DNA from: Microcella flavibacter
Lineage (GTDB): Bacteria; Actinomycetota; Actinomycetes; Actinomycetales; Microbacteriaceae
DNA length: 64,000 nt
Reading direction: 5' to 3'
Assembly: GCF_012530535.1 (NCBI RefSeq)
Contig: NZ_CP051299.1
Location: 62,001-126,000, forward strand
Part shown: positions 8,275-17,953 of the stretch, piece by piece
How positions within the stretch are numbered: the first letter of the stretch is position 1
How the letters are laid out: each line of letters starts with the position of its first letter
Notes under the pieces: generated by a model
Told to the model about the DNA's origin: nothing
Database searches by the model: none
The model's input: the letters and a program-made list of their open reading frames with translations, nothing else
Translations under genes and position numbers: made by a program

Positions 8275-9578
8275 GCGGAGGCGGCATCGCCGGCCGCGGA
8301 GCCGCCGGCTGCGGCGCCGATGACGCCGTCCGGTCCGCGCCGCAGCGTGCGCGTCGAGGTCGGCAGCGCCGGGGCGTCGATGCCGAACAGCGTCTCGACC
8401 GCGGCGGCGACCTCGAGCCCGCGGCCCGCGGCGGCGTGCTGGCGGGCGAGGGTCGAGGGGGTGTGCAGGAACACGCTCGTGAGGTGGCGCAGGGCCTCCT
8501 CGATGCGGCCGTCGTCGTCGCCGCGGCGCTTCGCCCGGGCGATCTCCTCGTCGACGAGGTCGAGCACGTGGCGGCGAAGGGCGATGATCGAGGGCTCCAC
8601 CGAGGCGGCTGTGACGAACGAGTGCGCGGCCTCATCGACGACGCTGCGCGCGTCCTCCTCCGCCGACCAGTGCACGAGCGGCGCGTGCACCCGCACGGTC
8701 TCGAGGTCGATGAGCGTGACGCCGTCGACCTCGCCGACGGCGGGGTCGACGTTGCGGGGCAGGCCCAGGTCGACGACGAAGCGCGGCGGAGCATCCACCG
8801 GCACGTCGCCGGCCTCGACGCTCAAGCGGGTCGTGCAGGTGACGACCACGTCGGCGCCGCTCATGGCCTCGCGCACGTCGTTCGTCCACTCGAGGCCGTG
8901 CCGCGTGCCGAAGACCTGGGCGCGGCCGGTGGGGGAGTAGACGACGATGCTGGCGACGCCCCGGTCGCGCAGGGCGGCGACGGTGGTGGCGGCGTAGCGG
9001 CCGGTGCCGATGAGGGCGACGCGGGTCGAGCTCCAGTCGGCGAGGCGGCTGCCGACGAGGTCGAGCGCGAGGCGGGCGAGGCTGCGGCCGGTGCGGCTCG
9101 CATCGCCCTGGGCGCGCGCGGCGCGGGCGGTGCGGATCGCCTCCTGGAAGACGCGGTCGAGTCGACCGGTGGATGCTCCGCTCTCGCGCGCCGCCTGCGC
9201 GGCCCGGCGCACCTGCCCCGCGATCTCCTCCTCGCCGACGGCGACCGACTCGAGGCCGGCCGAGACGGCGAACAGGTGGTGCACGACCTCGCTGGCGTCG
9301 AGCACGTCGGCGCTGCCGGCGACGTCGACGCCCTGCTCGTCGCCGAGCCCGCGCAGAGCGCCGGCGACGGCCTCGCGGGCGAAGCGGTGGGCGTCGGCGG
9401 GCTGCGTGTCGGCGTCGAGGTAGACCTCGAGGCGGTTGCAGGTGGCGACGGTGACGGCCCCGCGCACGGCGGGCGAGCCGGCCCGGATGGCGGCGGAGAG
9501 GGCGTCGGCGTCGACGGCGAGCCGTTCGAGGATCTCGAACGGGGTGTTGCGATGGTTCGCCGTCACGCAGAGGAGCAC
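8271..9578 (-). CDS. hemA: Glutamyl-tRNA reductase
   Basis: 435 residues. It reduces glutamyl-tRNA(Glu) to glutamate-1-semialdehyde with NADPH, the first step of C5 haem biosynthesis. The nucleophile lies in the TCNR motif, Cys47. The N-terminal domain begins MLLCVTANHRNTPFEILERL, and a Rossmann NADPH domain follows (VALIGTGRYAATTVAALRDRG). It starts at GTG 9578, with TAAACT 6 nt before it on the minus strand, so a leaderless transcript is likely. It is divergent from hemE, leaving a shared control region at 9579-9748. Confidence 0.96.
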   Translation of the reverse strand: MLLCVTANHRNTPFEILERLAVDADALSAAIRAGSPAVRGAVTVATCNRLEVYLDADTQPADAHRFAREAVAGALRGLGDEQGVDVAGSADVLDASEVVHHLFAVSAGLESVAVGEEEIAGQVRRAAQAARESGASTGRLDRVFQEAIRTARAARAQGDASRTGRSLARLALDLVGSRLADWSSTRVALIGTGRYAATTVAALRDRGVASIVVYSPTGRAQVFGTRHGLEWTNDVREAMSGADVVVTCTTRLSVEAGDVPVDAPPRFVVDLGLPRNVDPAVGEVDGVTLIDLETVRVHAPLVHWSAEEDARSVVDEAAHSFVTAASVEPSIIALRRHVLDLVDEEIARAKRRGDDDGRIEEALRHLTSVFLHTPSTLARQHAAAGRGLEVAAAVETLFGIDAPALPTSTRTLRRGPDGVIGAAAGGSAAGDAASA

Positions 9579-9584
9579 GGAGAG

Positions 9585-9590
9585 AGTTTA
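9585..9590 (-). promoter_or_regulatory. -10 box TAAACT for leaderless hemA mRNA
   Basis: Read on the minus strand, TAAACT is followed by 6 nt and the GTG start of hemA. There is no Shine-Dalgarno sequence. Confidence 0.5.
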
Positions 9591-9736
9591 TTCGGTCCCG
9601 GCTGAATGCCCGCTCGCGATAGGGGGTCGGGGTATCGCACCGCGCGGATGAGCGGGTCTCCCGCGCCGATCGGGCGTCCGGCGCGCGCACCGGGCGCGGT
9701 CGGCCCGCGCCCATCCGGCTCCCATCCGGGCGCACC

Positions 9737-9742
9737 TATCCT
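9737..9742 (+). promoter_or_regulatory. -10 box TATCCT for leaderless hemE operon mRNA
   Basis: TATCCT lies 6 nt before GTG 9749. It is probably the promoter of the seven-gene hem operon. Confidence 0.5.
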
Positions 9743-9748
9743 TATCGG

Positions 9749-10837
9749 GTGCCGCTCGAGCCCTCACACCCCCTCTCCGACGGTCGCACCGCCGACTCCG
9801 CCCTCGTCCGGGCGCTCCGCGGCGACCGCCCCGAGCGCACCCCGGTGTGGTTCATGCGCCAGGCGGGCCGCTCGCTGCCCGAGTACCGCGAGCTGCGGGC
9901 CGGCGGCGACATGCTGCAGGCCTGCCTCACGCCCGAGATGGCGAGCGAGATCACGCTGCAGCCCGTCCGCCGGCACGGCGTCGACGCGGGCATCTTCTTC
10001 AGCGACATCGTCGTGCCGGTGCTGCTCGCCGGCGTCGACGTGCGCATCGTCGCCGGGCGCGGCCCCGTCATCGACTCGCCCGTCCGCTCCGCCTCCGACG
10101 TGCTGCGCCTGCGCCCGCTCGAGCCCGACGCGCTCGACCCCGTGCGCGAGGCCGTGCGCCTCACGGTCGAGCAGCTCGGCACGACGCCCCTCATCGGCTT
10201 CGCCGGCGCGCCCTTCACCCTCGCCGCCTACCTCGTCGAGGGCGGGCCGTCGAAGGATCAGATGCGCGCCCGGGCCATGATGCACGCCGACCCGCACGCC
10301 TGGGCGGGGCTGCTCAACTGGTGCGCCGACGTCACGGGCGAGTTCCTGCGCGCGCAGGTCGAGTCGGGCGCGAGCGCGGCCCAGCTGTTCGACTCGTGGA
10401 TCGGCTCGGTGTCGAAGAACGACTACGTGCGCCGCGTCGCCCCGCACTCCAAGCGCGCCCTCGATCACCTGCGCGGGTTCGACGTGCCGCGCATCCACTT
10501 CGGGCTCGGCACCGCGCCCATCCTGCGCGAGATCGCCGGCCTCGGCGTCGACGCGATCGGCATCGACTGGCGCACCCCGCTCGACGAGGCCTCGGCGGTG
10601 CTCGACGATGCGATCCCGCTGCAGGGCAACATCGACCCGGCGCTGCTGACCGCGCCGTGGCCCGCGCTCGCCGCGCACGCCGAGGGCGTGCTGAAGGCCG
10701 GGAAGAAGGCCCCCGCGCACGTGGCCAACCTCGGCCACGGCGTACCGCCCGAGACCGATCCCGACGTGCTCAGCCGCCTCGTGCGCCTCATCCACGGCGA
10801 GGAGCCCTCGCCGACCCCGGAGCACGGCTGGTCATGA
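9749..10837 (+). CDS. hemE: Uroporphyrinogen decarboxylase
   Basis: 362 residues. It decarboxylates the four acetate side chains of uroporphyrinogen III to give coproporphyrinogen III. The N-terminal signature RTPVWFMRQAGRSLPEYRE is complete, as is GFAGAPFTLAAYLVEGG. First gene of a plus-strand hem operon in which each next start overlaps the previous stop. The GTG start is chosen because a -10-like TATCCT lies 6 nt before it and the sequence then begins in the family pattern. Confidence 0.96.
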   Translation: MPLEPSHPLSDGRTADSALVRALRGDRPERTPVWFMRQAGRSLPEYRELRAGGDMLQACLTPEMASEITLQPVRRHGVDAGIFFSDIVVPVLLAGVDVRIVAGRGPVIDSPVRSASDVLRLRPLEPDALDPVREAVRLTVEQLGTTPLIGFAGAPFTLAAYLVEGGPSKDQMRARAMMHADPHAWAGLLNWCADVTGEFLRAQVESGASAAQLFDSWIGSVSKNDYVRRVAPHSKRALDHLRGFDVPRIHFGLGTAPILREIAGLGVDAIGIDWRTPLDEASAVLDDAIPLQGNIDPALLTAPWPALAAHAEGVLKAGKKAPAHVANLGHGVPPETDPDVLSRLVRLIHGEEPSPTPEHGWS

Positions 10838-12168
10838 CCGAGACTCTCGTGGTGGGAGCGGGCGTCGCGGGCCTCGTGCTCGCGCGCGAGCTCGTGCTGC
10901 AGGGGCGCACCGTGCGGGTGCTCGAGGCCTCCGCCCGCGCGGGCGGCCAGGTCGCGCGTCACCATGTGGCGGGCATCCCGCTCGATTCGGGGGCCGAGGC
11001 CTTCGCGACCCGCGGCGGCACCGTGCGCGCCTACCTCGAGCGCCTCGGCCTCGCCGACCGCATCGTCGCGCCGCTCGACGCCCCCGCGTGGCTGCACGCC
11101 CGCGACGGCCTCACCGTGCCGCTGCCGCGCGTGAGCCTCATGGGCATCCCCTCCGCCCCGCTCGCCGAGGACGTCGTGCGCGTCGTCGGGCGACGGGCCG
11201 CCTGGCGCGGGATGCTCGACGCCGTCCTCCCCGGACCCCGCGGCGCGAACGCCGCGACCCTCGGTGAGCTCGTGCGCACGCGCATGGGCGACGGAATCCT
11301 CGAGCGCCTCGTCGCCCCCGTCGTCGAGGGGATCCACTCGAAGCACCCCGACGACCTGCCCGTCTCTGCCGCCCCGGGCCTCGTGCACGCCCTGCTGCAG
11401 GAGAACTCGCTCGCCCGCGCCGTGACGCGCCTGCGCGTCGACGCCCCGGCCGGCGCGCTCGTCGCCGGGCTCGAGGGCGGCATGGCGACGCTCGTCGACG
11501 CGCTGCTCGCCGAGCTCGACCGCTACGGCGTGCCCGTCGAGTACGGCGTGCGGGTCGCCGAGGTGCACCCCGACCACGTCGTGCTCGCGGCGGACCCGGA
11601 TGCCGATCCCGCGTCGCTGCGGTACGGGGAGGACGGCGAGCCGATCCCCGAGCTGCGCCACGGCGAGGTCGTCGTCGCCGCGCCCGGCCTCGTCGACCCG
11701 GCCGACGGCCGATCCGCCGTCACGACCGCGACGCACCTCGTCACGCTCGTCGTCGACGCCACCGGCGACGCCGCGGCCCTCGCCGACTCCCCGCGCGGCA
11801 CCGGCGTGCTCGTCGCCCGCGGCACCGCTGTGCGGGCCCGCGCGCTCACGCACCTCAGCGCCAAGTGGGCCTGGGTGCGCGCGGCCGCGCAGGGCCGCGA
11901 GGTGCTGCGGCTCAGCTACGAGTCCGCGCCCGACGTCGACGAGGCGCTCGCCGACGCCTCCGCCCTGCTGGGGGTGCGGCTGACCCGGGCGCAGCTCGTC
12001 GAGGGCGCCGTCACGACGTGGCAGCGCGCCGGGCGCATCGCGGCGCCCGAGAGCATCCCCCTCGTCGGCGAGCAGATCAGCGGAACCGGCCTCGCCGCCG
12101 TCATCGACCACGCCCATCGCACCGCCGAAGAACTGGGCGCCCGCGCCCGGGAGCAGGAGACATCGTGA
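10834..12168 (+). CDS. hemY: Coproporphyrinogen III oxidase (HemY/CgoX type)
   Basis: 444 residues from ATG 10834, overlapping the hemE stop as ATGA. The FAD-binding motif GAGVAGLVLARELVLQG is at residues 8-24, followed by VLEASARAGGQ. A C-terminal FAD contact region (GTGLAAVIDHAHRTAEEL) is present. In Gram-positive bacteria this family oxidises coproporphyrinogen III to coproporphyrin III; the presence of hemQ next door supports that reaction rather than protoporphyrinogen oxidation. Confidence 0.93.
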   Translation: MTETLVVGAGVAGLVLARELVLQGRTVRVLEASARAGGQVARHHVAGIPLDSGAEAFATRGGTVRAYLERLGLADRIVAPLDAPAWLHARDGLTVPLPRVSLMGIPSAPLAEDVVRVVGRRAAWRGMLDAVLPGPRGANAATLGELVRTRMGDGILERLVAPVVEGIHSKHPDDLPVSAAPGLVHALLQENSLARAVTRLRVDAPAGALVAGLEGGMATLVDALLAELDRYGVPVEYGVRVAEVHPDHVVLAADPDADPASLRYGEDGEPIPELRHGEVVVAAPGLVDPADGRSAVTTATHLVTLVVDATGDAAALADSPRGTGVLVARGTAVRARALTHLSAKWAWVRAAAQGREVLRLSYESAPDVDEALADASALLGVRLTRAQLVEGAVTTWQRAGRIAAPESIPLVGEQISGTGLAAVIDHAHRTAEELGARAREQETS

Positions 12169-12818
12169 GCGATCAGACCGAGTACACCACCTATCTCGTG
12201 CTGCGGCGCGACCCGCGCCGGCCGGCGATGGGCGGCGGCGTCGAGCGCGCCGTCAAGGAGGTCGAGGCCTCGGGCGTCACCATCCGCGGCTTCTACGACG
12301 TCAGCGGCATGCGCGACGACGCCGACCTCATGGTGTGGATGCACGGCCCCGACCCGCAGGCGCTGCAGCAGGCCGTGCGCACCATCCGCCGCGCCGACCT
12401 GCTCGCCGCCCTGCTGCCGAGCTGGATCGCCACGGGCGTGCACGTGCAGGCCGAGTTCAGCCGCAGCCACGCCCCCGCCTTCATGCTCGGCAAGGAGCCG
12501 AGGGGCTGGCTCTGCGTCTACCCCTTCGTGCGCTCGTACGAGTGGTACCTGCTGCCCGAGGACGAGCGGCGCGGCATGCTCGCCGAGCACGGCAAGCAGG
12601 GCAGCGCCTTCACCGGCGTGCTCGCCAACACCGTCGCCAGCTTCGCGCTCAACGACTACGAGTGGCTGCTGGGGCTCGAGAGCGACGAGCTGCTCGACCT
12701 GGTCGACATGATGCGCGACCTGCGCTCGACCGAGGCGCGGCGCCACGTGCGCGAAGAGGTTCCGTTCTACACCGGTCGGCGCATCGGCGTCGACGAGATC
12801 GAGGAGGTCATCCGATGA
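12165..12818 (+). CDS. hemQ: Coproheme decarboxylase (HemQ/ChdC)
   Basis: 217 residues from GTG 12165, overlapping the hemY stop as GTGA. It belongs to the chlorite dismutase-like superfamily; the segments YTTYLVLRRDPRRP, YPFVRSYEWYLLPEDERRGMLAEHG and FALNDYEWLLGLESDE are characteristic. It converts coproheme to haem b with peroxide, the last step of the coproporphyrin-dependent route. Placement between hemY and hemH is typical of actinobacteria. Confidence 0.93.
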   Translation: MSDQTEYTTYLVLRRDPRRPAMGGGVERAVKEVEASGVTIRGFYDVSGMRDDADLMVWMHGPDPQALQQAVRTIRRADLLAALLPSWIATGVHVQAEFSRSHAPAFMLGKEPRGWLCVYPFVRSYEWYLLPEDERRGMLAEHGKQGSAFTGVLANTVASFALNDYEWLLGLESDELLDLVDMMRDLRSTEARRHVREEVPFYTGRRIGVDEIEEVIR

Positions 12819-14086
12819 CGATCACGAACAACGCGCTCGGCGAGGACGGCAAGGCCGTCGTCGTCGACCTGGTCGACGGCAAATACCCCGGCGAGCAGTT
12901 CGCCCGCGCCGCCACCGACACGGCGCAGCAGTACGCCGTGCCGGGCCACGTCGAGCAGCCCGTCGCCTACGACGCGGTCATCCTCGCCGGCTTCGGCGGG
13001 CCGGAGGGGCAGGACGACGTCATCCCCTTCCTGCGCAACGTCACGCGCGGCCGCGGCATCCCCGACGAGCGCCTCGAGGAGGTCGCGCACCACTACCGCC
13101 ACTTCGGCGGCGTGAGCCCGATCAACGAGCAGAACCGCCGGCTTAGGGCGGCCCTGCAGGCCGAGGCCGACCGCCGCGGGCTGGGCCTGCCGATCTACTG
13201 GGGCAACCGCAACTGGGATCCCTACCTGCCCGAGGCCGTGCAGCAGGCCTACGACGACGGCCACCGCACCGTGCTCGGCCTCGCCACGAGCGCCTACTCG
13301 AGCTTCTCGAGCTGCCGCCAGTACCGCGAGGACTTCGCCAAGGCCCTCGACGCGACCGGCCTGTGGGGCGAGATGCGCATCGACAAGGTGGGCCAGTTCT
13401 TCGACAGCCCCGGCTTCGTCGCGCCCTTCGTGACGGGCGTCGTGGATGCTCTGCGCGACCTGCTCTCACGCGGCACCGACCTCGCCACCACGCGGGTGCT
13501 CTTCGCCACCCACTCGATCCCGACCTCCGACGCCGAGCGCAGCGGTCCGCGGGATGTCGACTGGGGCGAGGGCGGCGCCTACGCCGCGCAGCACACCGCC
13601 GTCTCCGAGGTCATCATGGCCAAGGCGCTCGCCGAGCTGCGGGCCGATGAGACCCTCGGCGACATCCCGGAGGTCGCCTGGCAGCTCGTCTACCAGAGCC
13701 GCTCCGGGCCCCCCACGCAGCCGTGGCTCGAGCCCGACATCAACGACGCCATCGCCGACCACGCGAAGGACGGCGCGACCGCGATCGTCATGGTGCCGGT
13801 CGGCTTCGTGAGCGACCACATGGAGGTCATGTGGGATCTCGACACGGAGGCGATGGAGACGTGCGAGGAGCACGGCGTCATCGGCCTGCGCGTGCCGACC
13901 CCGGGCGTCGACCCCGTCTACGTCAGCGGCCTCATCGACCTCGTCGAGGAGCGCCTGCGCGGTGCCGCGAAGAGCGAGCGCCCGCGCGAGACCGAGCTCG
14001 GCCCCTGGTACGACGTGTGCCGCCCCGGCTGCTGCGAGAACGTGCGCGCGGGCTTCAAGCCCGCCATCTCGGGCCTGCAGCCGTGA
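12815..14086 (+). CDS. hemH: Coproporphyrin ferrochelatase (HemH/CpfC)
   Basis: 423 residues from ATG 12815, overlapping the hemQ stop as ATGA. It inserts ferrous iron into coproporphyrin III. The core begins near residue 50 (YDAVILAGFGGPEGQDDVIPFL); the first 50 residues are an extension. The catalytic-site region LFATHSIP is present. Cysteines in FSSCRQY and in the C-terminal CRPGCC are placed as in actinobacterial ferrochelatases that carry a [2Fe-2S] cluster, so a cluster is likely. Confidence 0.94.
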   Translation: MTITNNALGEDGKAVVVDLVDGKYPGEQFARAATDTAQQYAVPGHVEQPVAYDAVILAGFGGPEGQDDVIPFLRNVTRGRGIPDERLEEVAHHYRHFGGVSPINEQNRRLRAALQAEADRRGLGLPIYWGNRNWDPYLPEAVQQAYDDGHRTVLGLATSAYSSFSSCRQYREDFAKALDATGLWGEMRIDKVGQFFDSPGFVAPFVTGVVDALRDLLSRGTDLATTRVLFATHSIPTSDAERSGPRDVDWGEGGAYAAQHTAVSEVIMAKALAELRADETLGDIPEVAWQLVYQSRSGPPTQPWLEPDINDAIADHAKDGATAIVMVPVGFVSDHMEVMWDLDTEAMETCEEHGVIGLRVPTPGVDPVYVSGLIDLVEERLRGAAKSERPRETELGPWYDVCRPGCCENVRAGFKPAISGLQP

Positions 14087-15024
14087 TCCGTCTTGGCACG
14101 CGCGGCAGTGCGCTCGCTCTCGCGCAGTCGCAGCGCGTCGCCGACTCGATCGCGGCCCGCACGGGCGAGGAGGTCGAGCTCGTCACCATCACGACGCAGG
14201 GCGACGTCTCGACCGCCCCGCTCGCCAGCATGGGCGGCGCGGGCGTCTTCGTCGTCGCCGTGCGCGAGGCGCTGCTGGCGAAGGAGTGCGACGTGGTCGT
14301 GCACTCGCTCAAGGACCTGCCGACCGCGCCGCATCCCGACCTCGTCATCGGGGCGGTGCCGAAGCGCGCCGACGCCCGCGATGCGGGCGTAGTCGCCGGG
14401 GGAGTGGCGCTGAAGGACCTGCCCGCGGGCTCGCGCGTCGGCACGGGCTCGCCGCGGCGGCAGGCGCAGCTGCGCCGCCGGTTCCCCGAGCTCGAGGTCG
14501 TCGAGATGCGCGGCAATGTCGACACCCGGCTCGCGCGCGTGCTGGGCGACAAGGAGGGCGTCGAGCACGACCTCGACGCCGTCATCCTCGCCGCCGCCGG
14601 GCTCGAGCGCATCGGGCGCGAAGGCGTCGTGACCGAGCATCTCGGCATCGACGGCTGGCCGACCGCGCCCGGGCAGGGCGCGCTCGCCGTCGAGACCCGC
14701 GCCGACGTCTCGGGCGCTCTCAAGCGCGCGCTCGTCGGCATCGACCACGCCTCGACCCGCACGGCCGTCGAGGCCGAGCGCGCCGTGCTGCGCAAGCTCG
14801 AGGCCGGCTGCTCGGCGCCGCTCGGCGCCCACGCCTTCATCGACGACGGCATGATGTTCCTCGCCGCGCGGGTCTACTCGCCCGAGGGCGAGCAGGTCTC
14901 GAGCGCGCACGCCCAGTACGTCGACGACTCGCGCACTCCCGCCGAGGATCTTGCGAACCGCGTCGTCGACGAGCTGCTGCAGAACGGCGCCGCCGACCTC
15001 ATGCCGAAGGAAGGCGCACGATGA
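14083..15024 (+). CDS. hemC: Porphobilinogen deaminase (hydroxymethylbilane synthase)
   Basis: 313 residues from GTG 14083, overlapping the hemH stop as GTGA. It joins four porphobilinogen units into hydroxymethylbilane. Diagnostic segments are IRLGTRGSALALAQS at the N-terminus, VHSLKDLPT, RGNVDTRL, and the dipyrromethane cofactor cysteine in EAGCSAPLGAH. Confidence 0.96.
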   Translation: MIRLGTRGSALALAQSQRVADSIAARTGEEVELVTITTQGDVSTAPLASMGGAGVFVVAVREALLAKECDVVVHSLKDLPTAPHPDLVIGAVPKRADARDAGVVAGGVALKDLPAGSRVGTGSPRRQAQLRRRFPELEVVEMRGNVDTRLARVLGDKEGVEHDLDAVILAAAGLERIGREGVVTEHLGIDGWPTAPGQGALAVETRADVSGALKRALVGIDHASTRTAVEAERAVLRKLEAGCSAPLGAHAFIDDGMMFLAARVYSPEGEQVSSAHAQYVDDSRTPAEDLANRVVDELLQNGAADLMPKEGAR

Positions 15025-16007
15025 ACGATCTCGGGCCGAGCATCCGCCCCCGCCGTCTGCGCGCGACGCCCGCCATGCGGCGCCTCGTGAGCGAGACCGA
15101 TCTGCGGCCGCGGCACCTCGTGCTGCCGGTCTTCGTGCGCGAGGGGCTCGACGCCGCGCAGCCCATCGCCTCGATGCCGGGCGTCGACCAGCACTCGCTC
15201 GACAGCCTGAAGGCGCTCAGCGTCCAGGCGGCTGAGGCCGGGCTCGGCGGGCTCATGCTCTTCGGCGTTCCCGCCGTGCGCGACGCGATCGGCTCGGGCG
15301 CGACCGACCCCGAGGGCATCCTCAACGCCGCCACCCGCGCGATCGCGGCCGAGGTCGGCGACGCCCTCGTGGTGCAGACCGACCTCTGCCTCGACGAGTT
15401 CACCGACCACGGCCACTGCGGCGTGCTGGATGCTCAGGGCCGGGTCGACAACGACGCCACCCTCGAGCGCTACGCCGACATGGCCGTCGCGCAGGCCGAG
15501 GCCGGCAGTCAGCTGCTCGGGCTCAGCGGCATGATGGACGGCCAGACCGCGGTCGCCCGCGCCGCCCTCGACGCGGCCGGCTTCACCGACGTCGCCCTGC
15601 TCGCCTACTCGGCGAAGTACGCCTCCGCCTTCTACGGCCCCTTCCGGGACGCGGTCGAGTCGGCCCTCGTCGGCGACCGCCGCACCTACCAGCTCGACCC
15701 CGGCAACGGGCGCGAGGGCGTGCGCGAGGCGATGCTCGATCTCGACGAGGGCGCCGACGTCGTCATGGTGAAGCCCGCGCTCGGGTACCTCGACGTGCTG
15801 CGGCAGGTCGCCGACATCTCGCCCGTACCCGTGTGGGCCTACATGGTCTCGGGCGAGTACGCGATGATCGCCGCCGCGGCGCAGAACGGCTGGATCGACG
15901 GCGACCGCGCCCAGCTCGAGGCCCTCACCTCCATCCGCCGCGCGGGCGCCGACGCCGTGCTGAGCTACGCGGCCCTCGACCTCGTCACCAAGGGACTCGT
16001 CACATGA
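15021..16007 (+). CDS. hemB: Porphobilinogen synthase (delta-aminolevulinate dehydratase)
   Basis: 328 residues from ATG 15021, overlapping the hemC stop as ATGA. It condenses two 5-aminolevulinate molecules. The Schiff-base lysines are in YSAKYAS and VMVKPAL. The metal region reads [14 protein letters not shown]: the first and third cysteines of the zinc-type motif are kept, but the middle one is Asp, so the metal requirement cannot be fixed from sequence. Confidence 0.96.
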   Translation: MNDLGPSIRPRRLRATPAMRRLVSETDLRPRHLVLPVFVREGLDAAQPIASMPGVDQHSLDSLKALSVQAAEAGLGGLMLFGVPAVRDAIGSGATDPEGILNAATRAIAAEVGDALVVQTDLCLDEFTDHGHCGVLDAQGRVDNDATLERYADMAVAQAEAGSQLLGLSGMMDGQTAVARAALDAAGFTDVALLAYSAKYASAFYGPFRDAVESALVGDRRTYQLDPGNGREGVREAMLDLDEGADVVMVKPALGYLDVLRQVADISPVPVWAYMVSGEYAMIAAAAQNGWIDGDRAQLEALTSIRRAGADAVLSYAALDLVTKGLVT

Positions 16008-17371
16008 CCCGCTTCATCTCCGGCCGCACCCCCACGACGAACGCCGAGGCCTTCGAGCGCGCGCTCGTCGTCACGCCCGGCGGCGTCAACTCGCCCGTGC
16101 GCGCCTTCCGCTCCGTCGGCGGCACGCCCGTCTTCCTCGCGAGCGGCCACGGGCCGTACGTCGTCGACGTCGAGGGCACCGAGTACGTCGACCTGGTGGG
16201 CCAGTGGGGTCCGGCGCTGCTCGGGCACGCGCATCCCGACGTCATCGCCGCCGCCCACGAGGCCGTCGCCCGCGGGCTCGGCTTCGGCGCCTCGTCCACC
16301 GGCGAGGTCGAGCTCGCCGAGCTCGTGCTCGACCGGCTGACCCTCGGCGGGGACGGACCGGCGGAGCGCCGCGGCATCGAGAAGCTGCGCCTCGTCTCGA
16401 CCGGCACCGAGGCGACCATGACGGCGATCCGCCTCGCGCGCGGCGCCACCGGCCGGCCGCTGCTGGTGAAGTTCGCCGGGCACTACCACGGCCACTCCGA
16501 CTCGCTGCTGTCGGAGGCGGGCTCGGGAATCGCGACGCTCGGCATCCCCGGGTCGGCGGGCATCACGCCCGAGACGGCCGCCCAGACGATCGTCATCCCC
16601 TACAACGATGAGGATGCCCTCGCGGAGGTCTTCGCCCTCCACGGCGACCGGATCGCCGCGATCATCACCGAGGCCGCCGCCGCCAACATGGGCGTCGTGC
16701 CGCCGAAGCCGGGCTTCAACCGCCTGCTCGGCGAGACCGCGCGGGCGCACGGCGCGCTGCTCATCGTCGACGAGGTCATGACGGGCTTCCGCTCGACCGC
16801 GGCCGGCTGGTGGGGTCTCGAGGAGGCCGCGGGCTCCGGCTACGACGCCGACCTCACGACCTTCGGCAAGATCATCGGCGGCGGCCTGCCGCTCGCGGGG
16901 CTCGGCGGTCGCGCCGAGATCCTCGACCTGCTCGCCCCGCTCGGCCCGGTCTACCAGGCGGGCACGCTGAGCGGCAATCCGGTCGCCGTCGCGACGGGCG
17001 CCGCCATGCTGCGCGGCGCCGGCCCCGATGTCTACGAGCGCCTGCCGCAGACCGCGCACGCGATCGCCGACGGCCTCTCCGCCGCGCTGAGCGCCGAGGG
17101 CGTCGAGCACACCGTCGCGTGGGCGGGCTCGCAGTTCTCGATCTTCTTCCGGCCGGATGCTCCGCAGAACTACGCGCAGGCTCAGGATCAGCACACCTGG
17201 CGCTTCGGCCCGTACTTCCACGCGATGCTCGAGCACGGCGTCTCGCTGCCCCCGAGCGTCTACGAGGCCTGGTTCGTCTCGGCCGCCCACGACGACGCCG
17301 CCATCGAGCGCGTGCTCGCCGCGGCCGGCCCGGCGGCGAAGGCCGCCGCGGCGGCGACGCCGGCGCTGTAG
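16004..17371 (+). CDS. hemL: Glutamate-1-semialdehyde 2,1-aminomutase
   Basis: 455 residues from ATG 16004, overlapping the hemB stop as ATGA. A PLP enzyme making 5-aminolevulinate from the product of HemA. The PLP lysine is K289 in [28 protein letters not shown] and [14 protein letters not shown] are typical. Last gene of the hem operon. The Ala-rich C-terminal tail looks disordered. Confidence 0.96.
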   Translation: MTRFISGRTPTTNAEAFERALVVTPGGVNSPVRAFRSVGGTPVFLASGHGPYVVDVEGTEYVDLVGQWGPALLGHAHPDVIAAAHEAVARGLGFGASSTGEVELAELVLDRLTLGGDGPAERRGIEKLRLVSTGTEATMTAIRLARGATGRPLLVKFAGHYHGHSDSLLSEAGSGIATLGIPGSAGITPETAAQTIVIPYNDEDALAEVFALHGDRIAAIITEAAAANMGVVPPKPGFNRLLGETARAHGALLIVDEVMTGFRSTAAGWWGLEEAAGSGYDADLTTFGKIIGGGLPLAGLGGRAEILDLLAPLGPVYQAGTLSGNPVAVATGAAMLRGAGPDVYERLPQTAHAIADGLSAALSAEGVEHTVAWAGSQFSIFFRPDAPQNYAQAQDQHTWRFGPYFHAMLEHGVSLPPSVYEAWFVSAAHDDAAIERVLAAAGPAAKAAAAATPAL

Positions 17372-17456
17372 CGCCGCGGGTCGTCGCGCGCCGCGGGTTG
17401 TCGCGCCGGCTCGGCGCCCGTCGCAGGGCGACGCCCGGCACCAACCGGCCCGGGGT

Positions 17457-17545
17457 GTGCCGCAACTCCTGCAGATCGGGGGCTGCGCCGCGCGCCGGCG
17501 GGAGCATTCCGCCCGTGAGCGGCAGGAATGCAGGAGTTGCCGCAC
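17457..17545. repeat. Palindromic element, family A, copy 1
   Basis: GCAACTCCTGCA (17462-17473) pairs perfectly with TGCAGGAGTTGC (17529-17540); the arms extend outward to GTGC/GCAC after one C-C mismatch. An inner hairpin GGCGG/CCGCC lies at 17497-17513. It could end transcription from both sides. Confidence 0.8.
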
Positions 17546-17663
17546 GCTTACCCACGTCAGCCGGCCGGCTCGCGCGTGTGAGTCGCGGCGCACCGGCTTG
17601 AACGAGAGCGCGGCGGCGGACGAGTTACTGGCGCCGCGGGGACGCGGCGGCGGACGAGCTGGT

Positions 17664-17752
17664 GTGCGCGTGCTCCTGCCGAACGGGGGCTGCGCCGCAC
17701 GCGGGCGGGAGCATCCCGCCCCTCACCAGCAGGAATGCAGGAGTTCGCGCAC
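17664..17752. repeat. Palindromic element, family A, copy 2
   Basis: Outer arms GTGCGCG (17664-17670) and CGCGCAC (17746-17752), then CTCCTGC (17673-17679) and GCAGGAG (17737-17743). The interior closely matches copy 1, including GGGGGCTGCGCCGC and GGCGGGAGCAT.CCGCCC. Confidence 0.8.
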
Positions 17753-17953
17753 AGTGCGGGGGGAGCGGTGCGACGGGAGCGGCGATGCCGCCGTGGCGCA
17801 GACCGCAGACCGCAGACCGGAGAACGCGCACCGCGCACTGTCTCTGCCGCCCGCGTGCGGACGCGGACGCCGTGAGGGGCCCGCAGGACGGCGATCCGCG
17901 GGCCCCTCGGCCTGGTGGTGGGCTCGGCGCTGACACGCCGGCCCGGTCGGTGG

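Larger units (their letters stand above)
17372..17953. other. Intergenic region, 582 nt, rich in repeats
   Basis: This gap between convergent hemL and the siderophore-binding protein gene has no supported gene. It holds a 17-nt-period direct duplication (GCGCCGCGGGT.GTC at 17371 and 17388), a 16-bp direct repeat CGCGGCGGCGGACGAG (17609-17624 and 17643-17658), and two copies of a long palindromic element (17457-17545 and 17664-17752). Confidence 0.7.

Noticed and set aside
17457-17752. CRISPR array
   Set aside because: Only two units, each a palindrome with conserved interior, and no cas genes.
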